Source: JBCCGG01 sp039029395 (GTDB taxonomy: Bacteria > Pseudomonadota > Alphaproteobacteria > Kiloniellales > JAKSDN01). From it: DNA of 64,000 bases. The notes beneath the pieces are model-generated. The model did not search any database and was not told the DNA's origin. It saw only the letters and a list, made by a program, of their open reading frames with translations. The translations under genes and the position numbers were made by a program. The DNA is taken from assembly GCA_039029395.1 (NCBI GenBank), contig JBCCGG010000028.1:1-64000 (forward strand), in the 5' to 3' direction. Position 1 is the first letter of the stretch. Every line of letters starts with the position of its first letter. Positions 7,519 through 16,766 of this stretch are shown here, in pieces.

Positions 7519-9954
7519 ATGAGCGGCGCGTCGGACTCGGCAAGCGTGGTGATCGTCGGCGGCGGGGCGATCGGGCTCAGCGTGGCCTATCACCTGGGCC
7601 AGCTGGGCTGCGAGGACGTGTTGCTGGTCGAGCGCAACGAGCTGACCAGCGGCACCTCCTGGCACGCCGCCGGGATCATCGGGCCCTTGCGGGCGAGCCG
7701 CAATCTGACCCAGCTTGCGATCTACGCCACCAAGCTGCTTGGGCGTCTGGAGGCGGAGACCGGCCAGTCGACCGGATACCGCCAGACCGGCGGCCTGTGG
7801 CTGGCCCAGAGCGAGGACCGCCTGACCGAGCTGAAGCGCATCGCCGCCATGGGCGATCTCAACGGCCTGACGGTAGAGATTCTCGATGCGGGTCAGACGG
7901 CGGAGCGGCTGCCCCTGCTGCGCTGCGACGATCTAGCCGGCGCCCTTTGGGTCGCCGAGGACGGCATGGCCAACCCGGTCGATCTCTGCATGGCCTACGC
8001 CAAGGGCGCCCGGGCCAAGGGGGTGCGCATCCGCGAACACTGCGGGGTTGCCGAGGTCGACGTGGCCGGCGGGGCGGTGCGCGCCGTGGTGCTGGACGAC
8101 GGCACGCGGGTTGCCTGCGGCGCCCTGATCAACTGTGCTGGCGCCTGGGCCGGGCGGATCGCCCGGATGGCTGGGCAGGCCCTGCCGGTGCAAGCGGCCG
8201 AGCACATGTACGTGGTCACCGAGCCGGTGCCCGATCTGCCCCAGCCCTTTCCGATCCTGCGCGACCTGGCGGGCGGGATCTACATCAAGGAGGATGCCGG
8301 CAAGCTGGTGCTGGGCGGCTTCGAACGGGACGCCAAACCCTGGGACATCCATAGCGTCGATCCCAAGGCCTCCTTCCTCATGCTGCCGGAGGACTACGAG
8401 CAGTTCGAGCCCTTCCTGGAGGCCGGGCTCCACCGCCTGCCCCTGTTCGAAACCTTGGGCATCCAGACCTTTATGAACGGGCCCGAGAGCTTCACGCCGG
8501 ACACCAAGCAGGCCATGGGCCGGGTGCCGGGCCTGAAAAACGGTTTCGTCGCTGCCGGCTTCAACTCGATCGGCATCATGTCCTCGGCCGGAGTCGGCCA
8601 GGCCATGGCGGCTTGGGTCTTGGACGGCCAAGCGCCCATGGACCTCTGGGAGGTCGACGTGGCCCGCTTCGAGCCCAACCACGCGAACCGCGCTTTCCTG
8701 CACGCCCGGCTGGAGGAGGTGGTGCACAACCAGCTCGCCATGCACTGGCCTTTCAAGCAGATGACAACCGGCCGGGGCATAAAGCGCACACCGCTCCATC
8801 GGGCCCTGGCCAAGCGTGGCGCGGTGTTCGGCGCGCCGGCCGGCTGGGAGCGGCCGCTGTGGTTCGCCGAAGGGAACGAGCCGAGCGAGCTCAGCTACAG
8901 CTACGGCGCCCAGTGCTGGTGGCCGGCGGCCGCGCGGGAGGCCAAGCGGGTGATGGAGGAGGTCGCGCTGTTCGACCTGACCCCCTTCACCAAGATACTG
9001 ATCGAGGGCGCGGACGGGGAAGCCTTCCTGCAACGGATTTGCGCCAACAACCTGGCGGTGGCGCCGGGCAAAACAGTCTATACGCCACTGCTGAACCCGC
9101 GGGGCGGGATCGAAGCGGACGTCACCGTGACCCGCCTGGACGATTCTCGCTTCTGGCTGGTCAGCGGGGCGGCGACCCGCATCAAGGACCTGGATTGGAT
9201 CCGTCGTCAGATCGCAGAGAAGGAGCGGGTCGCCGTCACCGACATGACCTCGGCCTTCGCCGTGATCGGCGTCATGGGTCCCAAGTCGCGGGATCTGCTG
9301 TCCGGGCTCACGAGCGACGATCTCTCGGCCGAGGGCTTTGCCTTCGGGACCGCTCGGGAAATCGATCTGGCCATGGCCCGGGTGCGCGCGACCCGGATCA
9401 GCTTCGTCGGCGATTTGGGTTGGGAGCTGACGGTCCCTCTGGAGTTCGCCCAGCATGTGCACGGGGCCCTGTGCGATGCCGGCGCTGGACACGCCGGGAT
9501 GTTTTGCTTGGACGCCTGCCGGCTGGAGAAGGGCTACCGCCATTGGGGCCACGACATCGGCCCGGACGACAGCCCGCTCGAGGCCGGGCTCGGCTTCACG
9601 GTCGCCTTCGAGGGCAAGGGCGACTTCATCGGCCGGGACGCGCTCTTGCGCCAGAAAGAAGAGGGCCTGGGGCGCCGCCAGATGCTGTTCGATGTCCAGG
9701 CCGAGCGTCCCCTGCTGCTGCACGACGAGCCGGTCTTCCGGGATGGCAAGATGGTCGGCCACACCACCTCGGGCGGGCTCGGCTTCCGCAGCGGCCGGGC
9801 GCTTTGTTTCGCCTATGTGCCCCAGGCGCCGGGGGAGCGCCGGGCCGACCTGCTGGCTTCGGCTTACGAGATCTCGGTGGCCGGCGAGCGCTTTGCCATG
9901 ACCGCTCTGGATAAGGCGCCCTACGATCCTCTGGGCACCAGGTTGAGAGGCTAG
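7519..9954 (+). CDS. FAD-dependent dimethylglycine/sarcosine dehydrogenase-family protein (DAO + GcvT domains), copy 1
   Basis: The 811-residue enzyme has a D-amino-acid-oxidase-like FAD domain at residues 1-400, with GGGAIGLS for dinucleotide binding. His49 in TSWHAAG is the position that carries covalent FAD in dimethylglycine and sarcosine dehydrogenases. A C-terminal folate-binding GcvT-like half covers about residues 430-811 (LDACRLEKGYRHWG). Such enzymes oxidatively N-demethylate methylated glycines and pass the one-carbon unit to tetrahydrofolate. The start at 7519 has GAGGGGGA just upstream. A second homologue begins 3 bases after the stop, so they are cotranscribed. The exact N-methyl substrate cannot be read from the sequence. 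Confidence 0.9.
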   Translation: MSGASDSASVVIVGGGAIGLSVAYHLGQLGCEDVLLVERNELTSGTSWHAAGIIGPLRASRNLTQLAIYATKLLGRLEAETGQSTGYRQTGGLWLAQSEDRLTELKRIAAMGDLNGLTVEILDAGQTAERLPLLRCDDLAGALWVAEDGMANPVDLCMAYAKGARAKGVRIREHCGVAEVDVAGGAVRAVVLDDGTRVACGALINCAGAWAGRIARMAGQALPVQAAEHMYVVTEPVPDLPQPFPILRDLAGGIYIKEDAGKLVLGGFERDAKPWDIHSVDPKASFLMLPEDYEQFEPFLEAGLHRLPLFETLGIQTFMNGPESFTPDTKQAMGRVPGLKNGFVAAGFNSIGIMSSAGVGQAMAAWVLDGQAPMDLWEVDVARFEPNHANRAFLHARLEEVVHNQLAMHWPFKQMTTGRGIKRTPLHRALAKRGAVFGAPAGWERPLWFAEGNEPSELSYSYGAQCWWPAAAREAKRVMEEVALFDLTPFTKILIEGADGEAFLQRICANNLAVAPGKTVYTPLLNPRGGIEADVTVTRLDDSRFWLVSGAATRIKDLDWIRRQIAEKERVAVTDMTSAFAVIGVMGPKSRDLLSGLTSDDLSAEGFAFGTAREIDLAMARVRATRISFVGDLGWELTVPLEFAQHVHGALCDAGAGHAGMFCLDACRLEKGYRHWGHDIGPDDSPLEAGLGFTVAFEGKGDFIGRDALLRQKEEGLGRRQMLFDVQAERPLLLHDEPVFRDGKMVGHTTSGGLGFRSGRALCFAYVPQAPGERRADLLASAYEISVAGERFAMTALDKAPYDPLGTRLRG

Positions 9955-9957
9955 ACC

Positions 9958-12363
9958 ATGAAAAGCCATGCCCGCGTGGTCGTGATCGGCGGTGGCGCCA
10001 TGGGCGTCTCCCTGCTCTATCACCTGGCCAAGCTGGGCTGGCGCGAATGCTTGCTGGTGGAGAAGAACGAGCTGACCGCCGGCTCGACCTGGCATGCCGC
10101 GGGCTTGTGCACCCACTTCGGCTTCAACGTGACGATCATGAGCCTGCGCGCCCACAGCGTGCGGCTTTACAAGGCCTTGGAGGCTGAGACCGGCCAGCCG
10201 GTCAGCTTTCACGCGTGCGGGGCGCTCAGGGTCACCAAGCGCGAAGACCGCATGGCGGAGTTCCGCCACGTCCAGGGCCTGGGCAAGTTCGCCGGCTTCG
10301 ACTTCAACATCCTCAGCCCCGCCGAGCTCAAGGCGATCTATCCGCTCGCCGAGACCGACGACTTGCTGGGCGCGATCCACGAGCCGCTGGACGGCTATGT
10401 GGACCCGAGCCAGGCGACCATGGCCATGGCCGCAGGTGCCCGCCAGAACGGCGCCGAGATCGCCCGCCACACCCCAGTCCATGGGATCGAGCGAAACTCA
10501 TCGGGCGAATGGATTGTCCATACCAATAAAGGCGACATTCGCGCCGAGATCGTCGTCAACGCCGCCGGCACCTGGTGCCGGGAGATCGGCGAGATGATGG
10601 GCCTGGACCTGCCGGTCGTGCCAATGCTGCACCAGTATCTGGTCACCGACCGGGTCGAGGCTTTCGCCGCGCTCGACCGGGAGCTGCCTTTCATCCGCGA
10701 CCCGGATGAGAGCTGGTATCTACGCCAAGAGCGCGACGGCCTGATCTGTGGCCCCTACGAGCGGGGCGGCCAACCCTGGGCGGTCGACGGGGTGCCGCCG
10801 GACTTCGGCATGGAGCTCTTGCCGCCGGAGCTGGAGCGCATTGAGGAGATCGTCGCCTGCGCTATGGAGCGGGTCCCTGCGCTGGCCGAGGCCGGCATCA
10901 AGACAATCGTCAACGGGCCGATCACCTTCACGCCCGACGCCAACCCCCTGATCGGCCCGGCGCCAGGTTTGACCAATGCTTACCTGCTAACCGGCTCCTC
11001 CATGGGCGTGATGGAGGGCGGTGGCGCCGGCAAGTTCCTGGCCGAATGGATCGTCGGCGGCGAACCGCCGATGGACGCCCTTGCCGTCGATCCCCGGCGC
11101 TTTGGTGCCTACGCGGACCGGGCCTACCGGGTCGCCAAGTGCGGCGAGTGCTTCGGCAATCAGTTCGCGATCCACTACCCCTACGAGGAACGCCCGGCCG
11201 GCCGGCCCGGCCGCACCACGGCGGTCCACGAGCGTTTGGATGACCTGGGTGCCAGCTTCGGCTTCGTTTACGGCTGGGAGCGGCCCAACTGGTTCGCCGC
11301 CGAAGGCGAAAGCCGGGACGGGCACCTTACCTTCGGCCGCGCCAACTGGTTCGAGCGGGTCGCCGAGGAGTGCGCCAGGGTGCGCGATGCCGTCGGCCTG
11401 GCGGACTTGAGTGTTTTCGCAAAGTTTGAGATTGCCGGCCCGGACGCGGAAGCCTTCCTGGAAGGCCTGGGCGCGAACCGGCCGCCGCGCCGCCAAGGCG
11501 GGATTGGGTTGATCCACGTGTTGACGCCCAACGGCGGCGTCTTGGCTGAGTTCACTGTGACCCGCGTGGCCGAGGATCGCTACTACCTGACCACGGCGGC
11601 CGCCGCCCGGGATCTCTGCCGCGACCTCTTGCGAGAGCGTTCTGCCAAGCATGGCGCTCTGGAGATCCGCGACACCACGGAAGAGACCGCCGTGCTCGGC
11701 CTCAGGGGGCCGAGCGCACGCGACGTGCTCGGCGGTTTGACGAACGAAGATCTGGGCTTTCCCTGGCTGACCGCCCGGACCATCGAGATCGCCGGCCTAG
11801 AAGTGCGCGCGCTTCGGGTCTCCTATGTGGGCGAGCTTGGCTGGGAGTTCCATCTACCCATGAACCAACAGGCCAGACTGTTCGACCGCTTGATGGACGC
11901 CGGCCAGCCCCACGGCATTGGACCCTTCGGCGCCTATGCCATGAACGCCCTGCGCCTAGAGAAAGGCTATCGCGCGTGGGGCGCCGACCTGACCACCGAG
12001 CGCACGCCCCTGGAAGCGGGGCTTGGATATCTCGTGAAGACCGAGGGCCGGGACTTCATCGGGCGCGACGCCCTTTTGCGCCGGGCGGCCGAAGACCAGG
12101 GCTGGCATATGGAGCTGCTCGCGCTGGACGACGAAGGCCCTGATCCCTTCAACAGCCACAGCATCCTGATCGGGGACAAGGCGGTCGGCATGGTGACGTC
12201 CGGCGCCTTTTGTCCACGGGTCGGCCAGCGCCTGGCGCTCGGCTACCTCAAGGACGCGCCCGAAGGTGCCCCGCTGACCGTCGAGGTGCTGGGCCAGGCG
12301 ATCCCGGCCAGAGTCTTGAAGCGTCCGCCCTACGATCCGGACAACCTGCGCCTTAAGGGATGA
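9958..12363 (+). CDS. FAD-dependent dimethylglycine/sarcosine dehydrogenase-family protein (DAO + GcvT domains), copy 2
   Basis: This 801-residue protein has the same architecture as the preceding gene: GGGAMGVS at the N-terminus, the covalent-flavin-type His46 in STWHAAG, a FAD domain, then a folate-binding GcvT-like half (LRLEKGYRAWG). The two are clearly homologous but diverged throughout, so this is an old duplication or a paired system rather than a recent copy. They may act on successive substrates, for example dimethylglycine then sarcosine, or may form a complex; both ideas are inference. Its last 11 bases overlap the tail of the convergent DUF3604 gene. Confidence 0.9.
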   Translation: MKSHARVVVIGGGAMGVSLLYHLAKLGWRECLLVEKNELTAGSTWHAAGLCTHFGFNVTIMSLRAHSVRLYKALEAETGQPVSFHACGALRVTKREDRMAEFRHVQGLGKFAGFDFNILSPAELKAIYPLAETDDLLGAIHEPLDGYVDPSQATMAMAAGARQNGAEIARHTPVHGIERNSSGEWIVHTNKGDIRAEIVVNAAGTWCREIGEMMGLDLPVVPMLHQYLVTDRVEAFAALDRELPFIRDPDESWYLRQERDGLICGPYERGGQPWAVDGVPPDFGMELLPPELERIEEIVACAMERVPALAEAGIKTIVNGPITFTPDANPLIGPAPGLTNAYLLTGSSMGVMEGGGAGKFLAEWIVGGEPPMDALAVDPRRFGAYADRAYRVAKCGECFGNQFAIHYPYEERPAGRPGRTTAVHERLDDLGASFGFVYGWERPNWFAAEGESRDGHLTFGRANWFERVAEECARVRDAVGLADLSVFAKFEIAGPDAEAFLEGLGANRPPRRQGGIGLIHVLTPNGGVLAEFTVTRVAEDRYYLTTAAAARDLCRDLLRERSAKHGALEIRDTTEETAVLGLRGPSARDVLGGLTNEDLGFPWLTARTIEIAGLEVRALRVSYVGELGWEFHLPMNQQARLFDRLMDAGQPHGIGPFGAYAMNALRLEKGYRAWGADLTTERTPLEAGLGYLVKTEGRDFIGRDALLRRAAEDQGWHMELLALDDEGPDPFNSHSILIGDKAVGMVTSGAFCPRVGQRLALGYLKDAPEGAPLTVEVLGQAIPARVLKRPPYDPDNLRLKG

Positions 12364-14596
12364 GGTAGATCGGGCTCGACCAGACCAGGTGGCCGTCCTC
12401 CTGGGTCAGGCAGATGTAGAGCGCGTTGTCCCGGTCTTTCGCCAGGGGAATCTTGCGCTCGATCTGAAGCCTGTGATGGGGATTCTCGTCGGGCAGGCGG
12501 AAGACCCTGATTTGCCGGCGAATGCCGCCGGCCTCGAACACCAGATCCTCCAGGCCGATGTCCTTGATCGGGATTTCCGCTTGGACCAAGGCGGTCTCGA
12601 TCTTGAGGCTGCCCGTCTGCGGCTCCTCCAGCCAAGCGTCGAAGCCGCCGAAGCCGCCGGTGGTGAGCGCGGCCCAGTCGAGACGCTGCGGGCCCGATTG
12701 CTCGAAGCGCTTGTCCAGATTGTAGCGATTGATCGGCGCGACCTGCAGAAAGCCGTTGCCGGAAAGCTCCGCGAAACCGTCCCACACGGTCTCCCGCCCC
12801 CGGCCTCGGTACTCCGAGCCCTCCCAGATCACCCGGATGCGCCGGCCCAAATCGCCGTCGCCATAAGGGCGAACCGTCTCCAATGTCTCCAGGCCGTTGC
12901 GGATCTCCAGGCGCTCGATCGGCGCCGAGGCGTGGGCATCGATGGCGAATTCGACCGCATCCTGGTCCGTCTTGAGGATGTCGCCCATCATGGCCTCGCG
13001 CACCGGGCGGCTTTCCGTGGCGCCCAAATTAGGGTCCTCCTCGAACAGGGTCGCGTCCTCATCGAAGGCGACGGCCGTCGCCAGGATCATGCGGCAGCCG
13101 GTGGTGCCGTAGTGGTGGCGCCGGCGCAGGGCGTCCAGCAGACCGTCTCGGGTAAAGGCCGGCGCCAGCATGCAGGTGAGGCCGCCATAGGCGCCGAACT
13201 TGGTGGCGCCCGGATGGCTCGCCCCGGGCCGACCCTTGTGGCCGTCGGAGTTGGAGACGATGCCGACCCGATAGCCCTGCTCGAAGGCGTCTTCGATCAG
13301 CCACTCGAAGGTGCCCCAGGCGGAGTGCACCTCGACCGACCGCTCCAGGCGCACGTCGTGGGCCATTTTGATGTCGGCGTAGCGCCCGCCGATGTGGGCG
13401 AAGACCACGCAGTCCTCGTCCTTGAGCGCGGTGAACAGGGCCTCGGCCGAGTTGGCGTCTGTTCCGATGTCCGAGAGGTCGTCCACCAGGGCGTGGGAGG
13501 AGCGGTGAATCTGGCGCCCCTCGCGCCGGTAGAGCACGTTACGGTCGCCGCCCAGCCCGGTGTTGCCCGACCACTCGTAGCCCGGAAAGGCGATGAAGTG
13601 GCCGTCCTGGTTGAATTGGGCGGTCAGTTCGTTGAGGTGGGCCCAGAAGGGCGAGGTGATCTGGAAGTCATTGCCCTGGTGGGAGACCGCGTCGAGGAAG
13701 GCCTTGTCCCGGGCGAAACCGTGGAAGTCGCGCGCCGAGTTCGTACCTATGGTCTCCTCCGACTGGCCGTGCAGATCGCCCCAGTAAGGCAGCAGCGCGG
13801 CCGTCTCGACCAGGCGCAGAGGGTTGGAGCGTGCGGTCGGGGCACCCTGGTCGTTCAGCAGCTCGATGACCAGGTCGCCCGTCTCCTCGCAGCGCAAGTC
13901 TTCCAGGATCACCGAGAAGGCGCCCGGCGCGAAACTGACCCGCGCCGGCAGACCGGCCACCGGCAGGTTGGCGCGCAGGGCGAAGCTTTGATCGCAGCGG
14001 TCGCTCGGGTTGCCCCAGCGGTCCTCGCCTTTCAGACAAAGCCGGAAGGTCTCGCCCCGGCGGCGGAGCGTCGGCAGCAGCGCCTTCCAGCGCACCGGTG
14101 GGCCGGGCACGATGGCGATCACGGCCTGGTTCGGCAGCTCCACATAGTTGTAAGTCGCGATCGCGTCGACCAGGACCCGGAACTCGAAGGTCGCCTCGCA
14201 GAAAGTCTGTACCCGCATGCCGGGCGAGCCACCGCGCGGGTCGCCGAAGCGCACGACGATTTGGTCGCCCTCGCGCAGGAAGCCGCGCACCACCTTGATG
14301 TAGAGCGTCTTGTCCCACGGCCGGATGTTGCGCTTCATGTCGTATTCGAGGTGCAGCACGGCGCCGTTCGAGGCCTCGGCGGTGATGTAGTTGGGCGCGG
14401 TCGGGTCCTGGAACTGTGGCCGGCCCATATCGCTCGCGAAGCGGTGGACGATCTTGATCGAGCCGGTGTCGTCGATGCCGAAGAAGCCGGCCGTGTAGGT
14501 CAGGGTGAAGGACTGATAGGAGCCCGCCTCGAAAGACCCCGTCGGCGCGATATCGGCCGTGCCCATCTTCTCGGGCAGATAGGTGGCGTGGGGCAA
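12353..14596 (-). CDS. DUF3604 family protein with PHP-like metal-binding motifs
   Basis: The 747-residue protein matches the DUF3604 family. The middle carries PHP-phosphoesterase-like metal-binding segments: YWGDLHGQSEE near residue 275, FPGYEWSG, VFAHIGG and SNSDGHKGRP. An N-terminal beta-rich region precedes it and a long C-terminal region follows. There is no signal peptide. The start is a TTG at 14596 with AGGAGAG close upstream; the first in-frame ATG is at 14566 and lacks a ribosome-binding site. The 2-hydroxyacid dehydrogenase ends 10 bases upstream in the same direction, so they form an operon. A metal-dependent hydrolase role is likely, but I know of no established substrate. Confidence 0.85.
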   Translation of the reverse strand: MPHATYLPEKMGTADIAPTGSFEAGSYQSFTLTYTAGFFGIDDTGSIKIVHRFASDMGRPQFQDPTAPNYITAEASNGAVLHLEYDMKRNIRPWDKTLYIKVVRGFLREGDQIVVRFGDPRGGSPGMRVQTFCEATFEFRVLVDAIATYNYVELPNQAVIAIVPGPPVRWKALLPTLRRRGETFRLCLKGEDRWGNPSDRCDQSFALRANLPVAGLPARVSFAPGAFSVILEDLRCEETGDLVIELLNDQGAPTARSNPLRLVETAALLPYWGDLHGQSEETIGTNSARDFHGFARDKAFLDAVSHQGNDFQITSPFWAHLNELTAQFNQDGHFIAFPGYEWSGNTGLGGDRNVLYRREGRQIHRSSHALVDDLSDIGTDANSAEALFTALKDEDCVVFAHIGGRYADIKMAHDVRLERSVEVHSAWGTFEWLIEDAFEQGYRVGIVSNSDGHKGRPGASHPGATKFGAYGGLTCMLAPAFTRDGLLDALRRRHHYGTTGCRMILATAVAFDEDATLFEEDPNLGATESRPVREAMMGDILKTDQDAVEFAIDAHASAPIERLEIRNGLETLETVRPYGDGDLGRRIRVIWEGSEYRGRGRETVWDGFAELSGNGFLQVAPINRYNLDKRFEQSGPQRLDWAALTTGGFGGFDAWLEEPQTGSLKIETALVQAEIPIKDIGLEDLVFEAGGIRRQIRVFRLPDENPHHRLQIERKIPLAKDRDNALYICLTQEDGHLVWSSPIYLIP

Positions 14597-14606
14597 AGGG
14601 GCTCTC

Positions 14607-15539
14607 CTAGGCTGTCGACTCCAGAACGCGGCGCACGTTGCGCGCGGTGGCGGCGCTGACCCGGACGTTGGATTCGCGCGTCACGCCGGCAATGTGCGGC
14701 GTCAGGATCACGTTGTCGAGGCCCGCGAACTTGGCCGCGCCCGCCGCGCTCAAGGGCTCCTCGGCGAAGACGTCGAGCGCGGCGCCGGCCAGGTGCCCCT
14801 GCTTGAGGGCGGCGGCCAGGGCGGCCTCGTCGAGCAGGCCGCCCCGCGCGCTGTTGATCACTATGGCGCCGGGTTTCATGCGGGCGATGCGCCGGCCGTC
14901 AAGCAGATCGCGAGTCGCGTCGGTGAGCGGCACGTGCAGGCTGACGATGTCGCTCGCCGCCAACAGCTGGTCAAGCTCGAGGCGCTCGACGGCGCCCCAA
15001 GCAAGATCTTCGGCCGGCACGAAGGGGTCATGGGCGGCGACCGTCATGCCGAGCGCCCGCATCGGCCCGGCGACCCGGCGGGCGATCGCGCCGAAGCCGA
15101 TCAGGCCCAGATGGCGGCTGGCCAGCTCGCCGCCGATCAACGAGGTGCGCGGCCAGTCCCCGGCGATCACCCTGTCGCTTGCGCCGTAGGCGCCGCGCAC
15201 CAGCATGAGGGCAACCGCCACCACGTACTCGGCGACCGACTGGTCGTTGGCGCCGCTTGCCGGGCAGACCGCGATGCCGCGCGCTTCGCAGGCCGCCAGG
15301 TCGATGTTGTCGAGCCCGACGCCCAGACGCCCGACCACGCGCAGCGTCTTGGCCGCCGTCAGCAGCTCGCCGCGCACCTGGGTGCGGTTGCGCACGATCA
15401 GCGCCTCGGCCTCCGGGACGGCGGCGATCAAGGCATCGGGCCGCGCCACCAGGTCGGGCTCGTAGAGCGTGTCGTAGTCCGCTGCAAGCGCCTTGACGCT
15501 CGCCTCGTCCATGAACTCGGGAATGACGATCTTGGCCAT
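14607..15539 (-). CDS. D-2-hydroxyacid dehydrogenase, NAD-dependent (phosphoglycerate-dehydrogenase-like)
   Basis: The 310-residue protein has the two-domain D-2-hydroxyacid dehydrogenase fold. The NAD-binding GFGAIARR glycine motif is followed by the catalytic Arg in NSARGG, Glu in DVFAEEP and His in TPHIAG, all intact. It lacks the ACT/regulatory tail of SerA. Length and motif pattern fit SerA-like and (S)-sulfolactate-dehydrogenase-like enzymes, but the acid it oxidises or reduces cannot be fixed. It leads an operon with the DUF3604 gene and is divergent from the aminotransferase/decarboxylase pair, with 93 bases between. Confidence 0.9.
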   Translation of the reverse strand: MAKIVIPEFMDEASVKALAADYDTLYEPDLVARPDALIAAVPEAEALIVRNRTQVRGELLTAAKTLRVVGRLGVGLDNIDLAACEARGIAVCPASGANDQSVAEYVVAVALMLVRGAYGASDRVIAGDWPRTSLIGGELASRHLGLIGFGAIARRVAGPMRALGMTVAAHDPFVPAEDLAWGAVERLELDQLLAASDIVSLHVPLTDATRDLLDGRRIARMKPGAIVINSARGGLLDEAALAAALKQGHLAGAALDVFAEEPLSAAGAAKFAGLDNVILTPHIAGVTRESNVRVSAATARNVRRVLESTA

Positions 15540-15632
15540 CCGACCCTTATAGCAAGCCGTTGAAGCCGGCGGTCAAATCCCGCAGAGTGCCGGCATCCCA
15601 TTCCTTCCCTTTCTCGGCGCCGGAGCCGCACC

Positions 15633-16766
15633 ATGTTTCATCCCTTCCAAGTGGAGCAGTTCCTCTCCGAGACGGAACAGACTGCCCAGTTCAACTTCTC
15701 GGAAAGCGGGGTCCATCCGCTCACCCTGGGCGAGCTGATGGAGCTTGCCGATCTGGACGTGGCGCGCCTGAAAGGGACCGCGCTGGACTACCCAGAGGTC
15801 AACGGCATGATCACCCTGCGCGAGAAGATCGCCGCCCTCTATCCGGGCGCCGGGCCCGACAACGTGCTGGTCACGGTCGGCGCCTCGGAGGCCAACCACC
15901 TGGTGGCCGCGACCCTGCTGGAGCCGGGCGACCGGGCGATCGCGCTGCGCCCGACCTATCAGCAGCTGCCCGGCAACGCGCTCAACAGCGGCTTTCAGGT
16001 CGACACCATCAGTCTCGTCGAATCCGACGGCTGGGCGCTGGATCGGGAGGCCTTGGCGGCAGAAAGCGCCACGCCCGCCAAGCTGCTCCACCTGGTCAAC
16101 CCGAACAACCCGACCGGGCGGATCCTGAGTGCCGAGGAGCGCGCCGCGGTGGTTGCGGCAGCCGATCGTTGTGGCGCCTGGATCGTCGCCGACGAGGTCT
16201 ATGCCGGCACCGAGCGCGAAGCCAACGAGCCGACGCCGAGCTTCTGGGGCGCCCACGAGCGGGTCATCGCGATCAACTCCATGAGCAAGGCCTACGGCCT
16301 TCCGGGCTTGCGCCTTGGTTGGGTGGTGGCGCCGGGCGAGCTGATCATCGCCTTTTGGCGGCGCCACGAATACGCCACGATCACCGCGACCATGCTGGGC
16401 AACCTGCTGGCCGACGCGGCGCTCGATCCCGCTGTGCGGCCCAAGCTGACGGCGCGCGCCCGGCGCCTGATCCGCCGCGGCTTCGACAAGCTGACCGAGG
16501 GCCTGGCGGTGCACCCGGGGGTCTTTTCGGTGGTGCCGCCCCAGGCCTCGGCCATGTCGTTCGTGAAGTACGACCTGCCGATCGACTCCAGGTCCTTCGC
16601 CCAGCGCCTCTTGCGCGATCACGGCACCCTGGTGGTGCCCGGCGCCTGCTTCGGCCTGGAGCACCACTTCCGCTTCAGCTCGGCCCTGCCGGACGATGTC
16701 TTGAGCGCCGGCCTGGAGCGGCTCAACGTCTTGGTTTCGGAGATTCGCGCGGAGGCCCAGCCATGA
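15633..16766 (+). CDS. class I/II PLP aminotransferase, probable partner of the AruI-like decarboxylase
   Basis: This 377-residue fold-type I aminotransferase has the PLP lysine at Lys219 in SMSKAYGLPGLRLGW, with VNPNNPTGR and ADEVY motifs upstream. GGAG precedes the ATG by 7 bases. Its stop overlaps the start of the downstream ThDP enzyme (ATGA at 16763-16766), so translation is probably coupled. In Pseudomonas, arginine:pyruvate transaminase AruH makes 5-guanidino-2-oxopentanoate, the substrate of AruI. The downstream gene resembles AruI, so an arginine or related guanidino amino acid is the best guess. The sequence here is not obviously an AruH orthologue, so the substrate is inference from the partner. 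Confidence 0.88.
   Translation: MFHPFQVEQFLSETEQTAQFNFSESGVHPLTLGELMELADLDVARLKGTALDYPEVNGMITLREKIAALYPGAGPDNVLVTVGASEANHLVAATLLEPGDRAIALRPTYQQLPGNALNSGFQVDTISLVESDGWALDREALAAESATPAKLLHLVNPNNPTGRILSAEERAAVVAAADRCGAWIVADEVYAGTEREANEPTPSFWGAHERVIAINSMSKAYGLPGLRLGWVVAPGELIIAFWRRHEYATITATMLGNLLADAALDPAVRPKLTARARRLIRRGFDKLTEGLAVHPGVFSVVPPQASAMSFVKYDLPIDSRSFAQRLLRDHGTLVVPGACFGLEHHFRFSSALPDDVLSAGLERLNVLVSEIRAEAQP

Noticed and set aside
7933..10482. An 849-codon minus-strand open frame across both FAD dehydrogenases
   Set aside because: Antisense shadow spanning two real genes, with no recognisable domain.
12389..14659. A 756-codon open frame on the plus strand opposite the DUF3604 gene
   Set aside because: Shadow frame caused by high GC at third codon positions; its translation is low-complexity His/Arg/Gly/Ala-rich and resembles no family, while the minus frame matches DUF3604.
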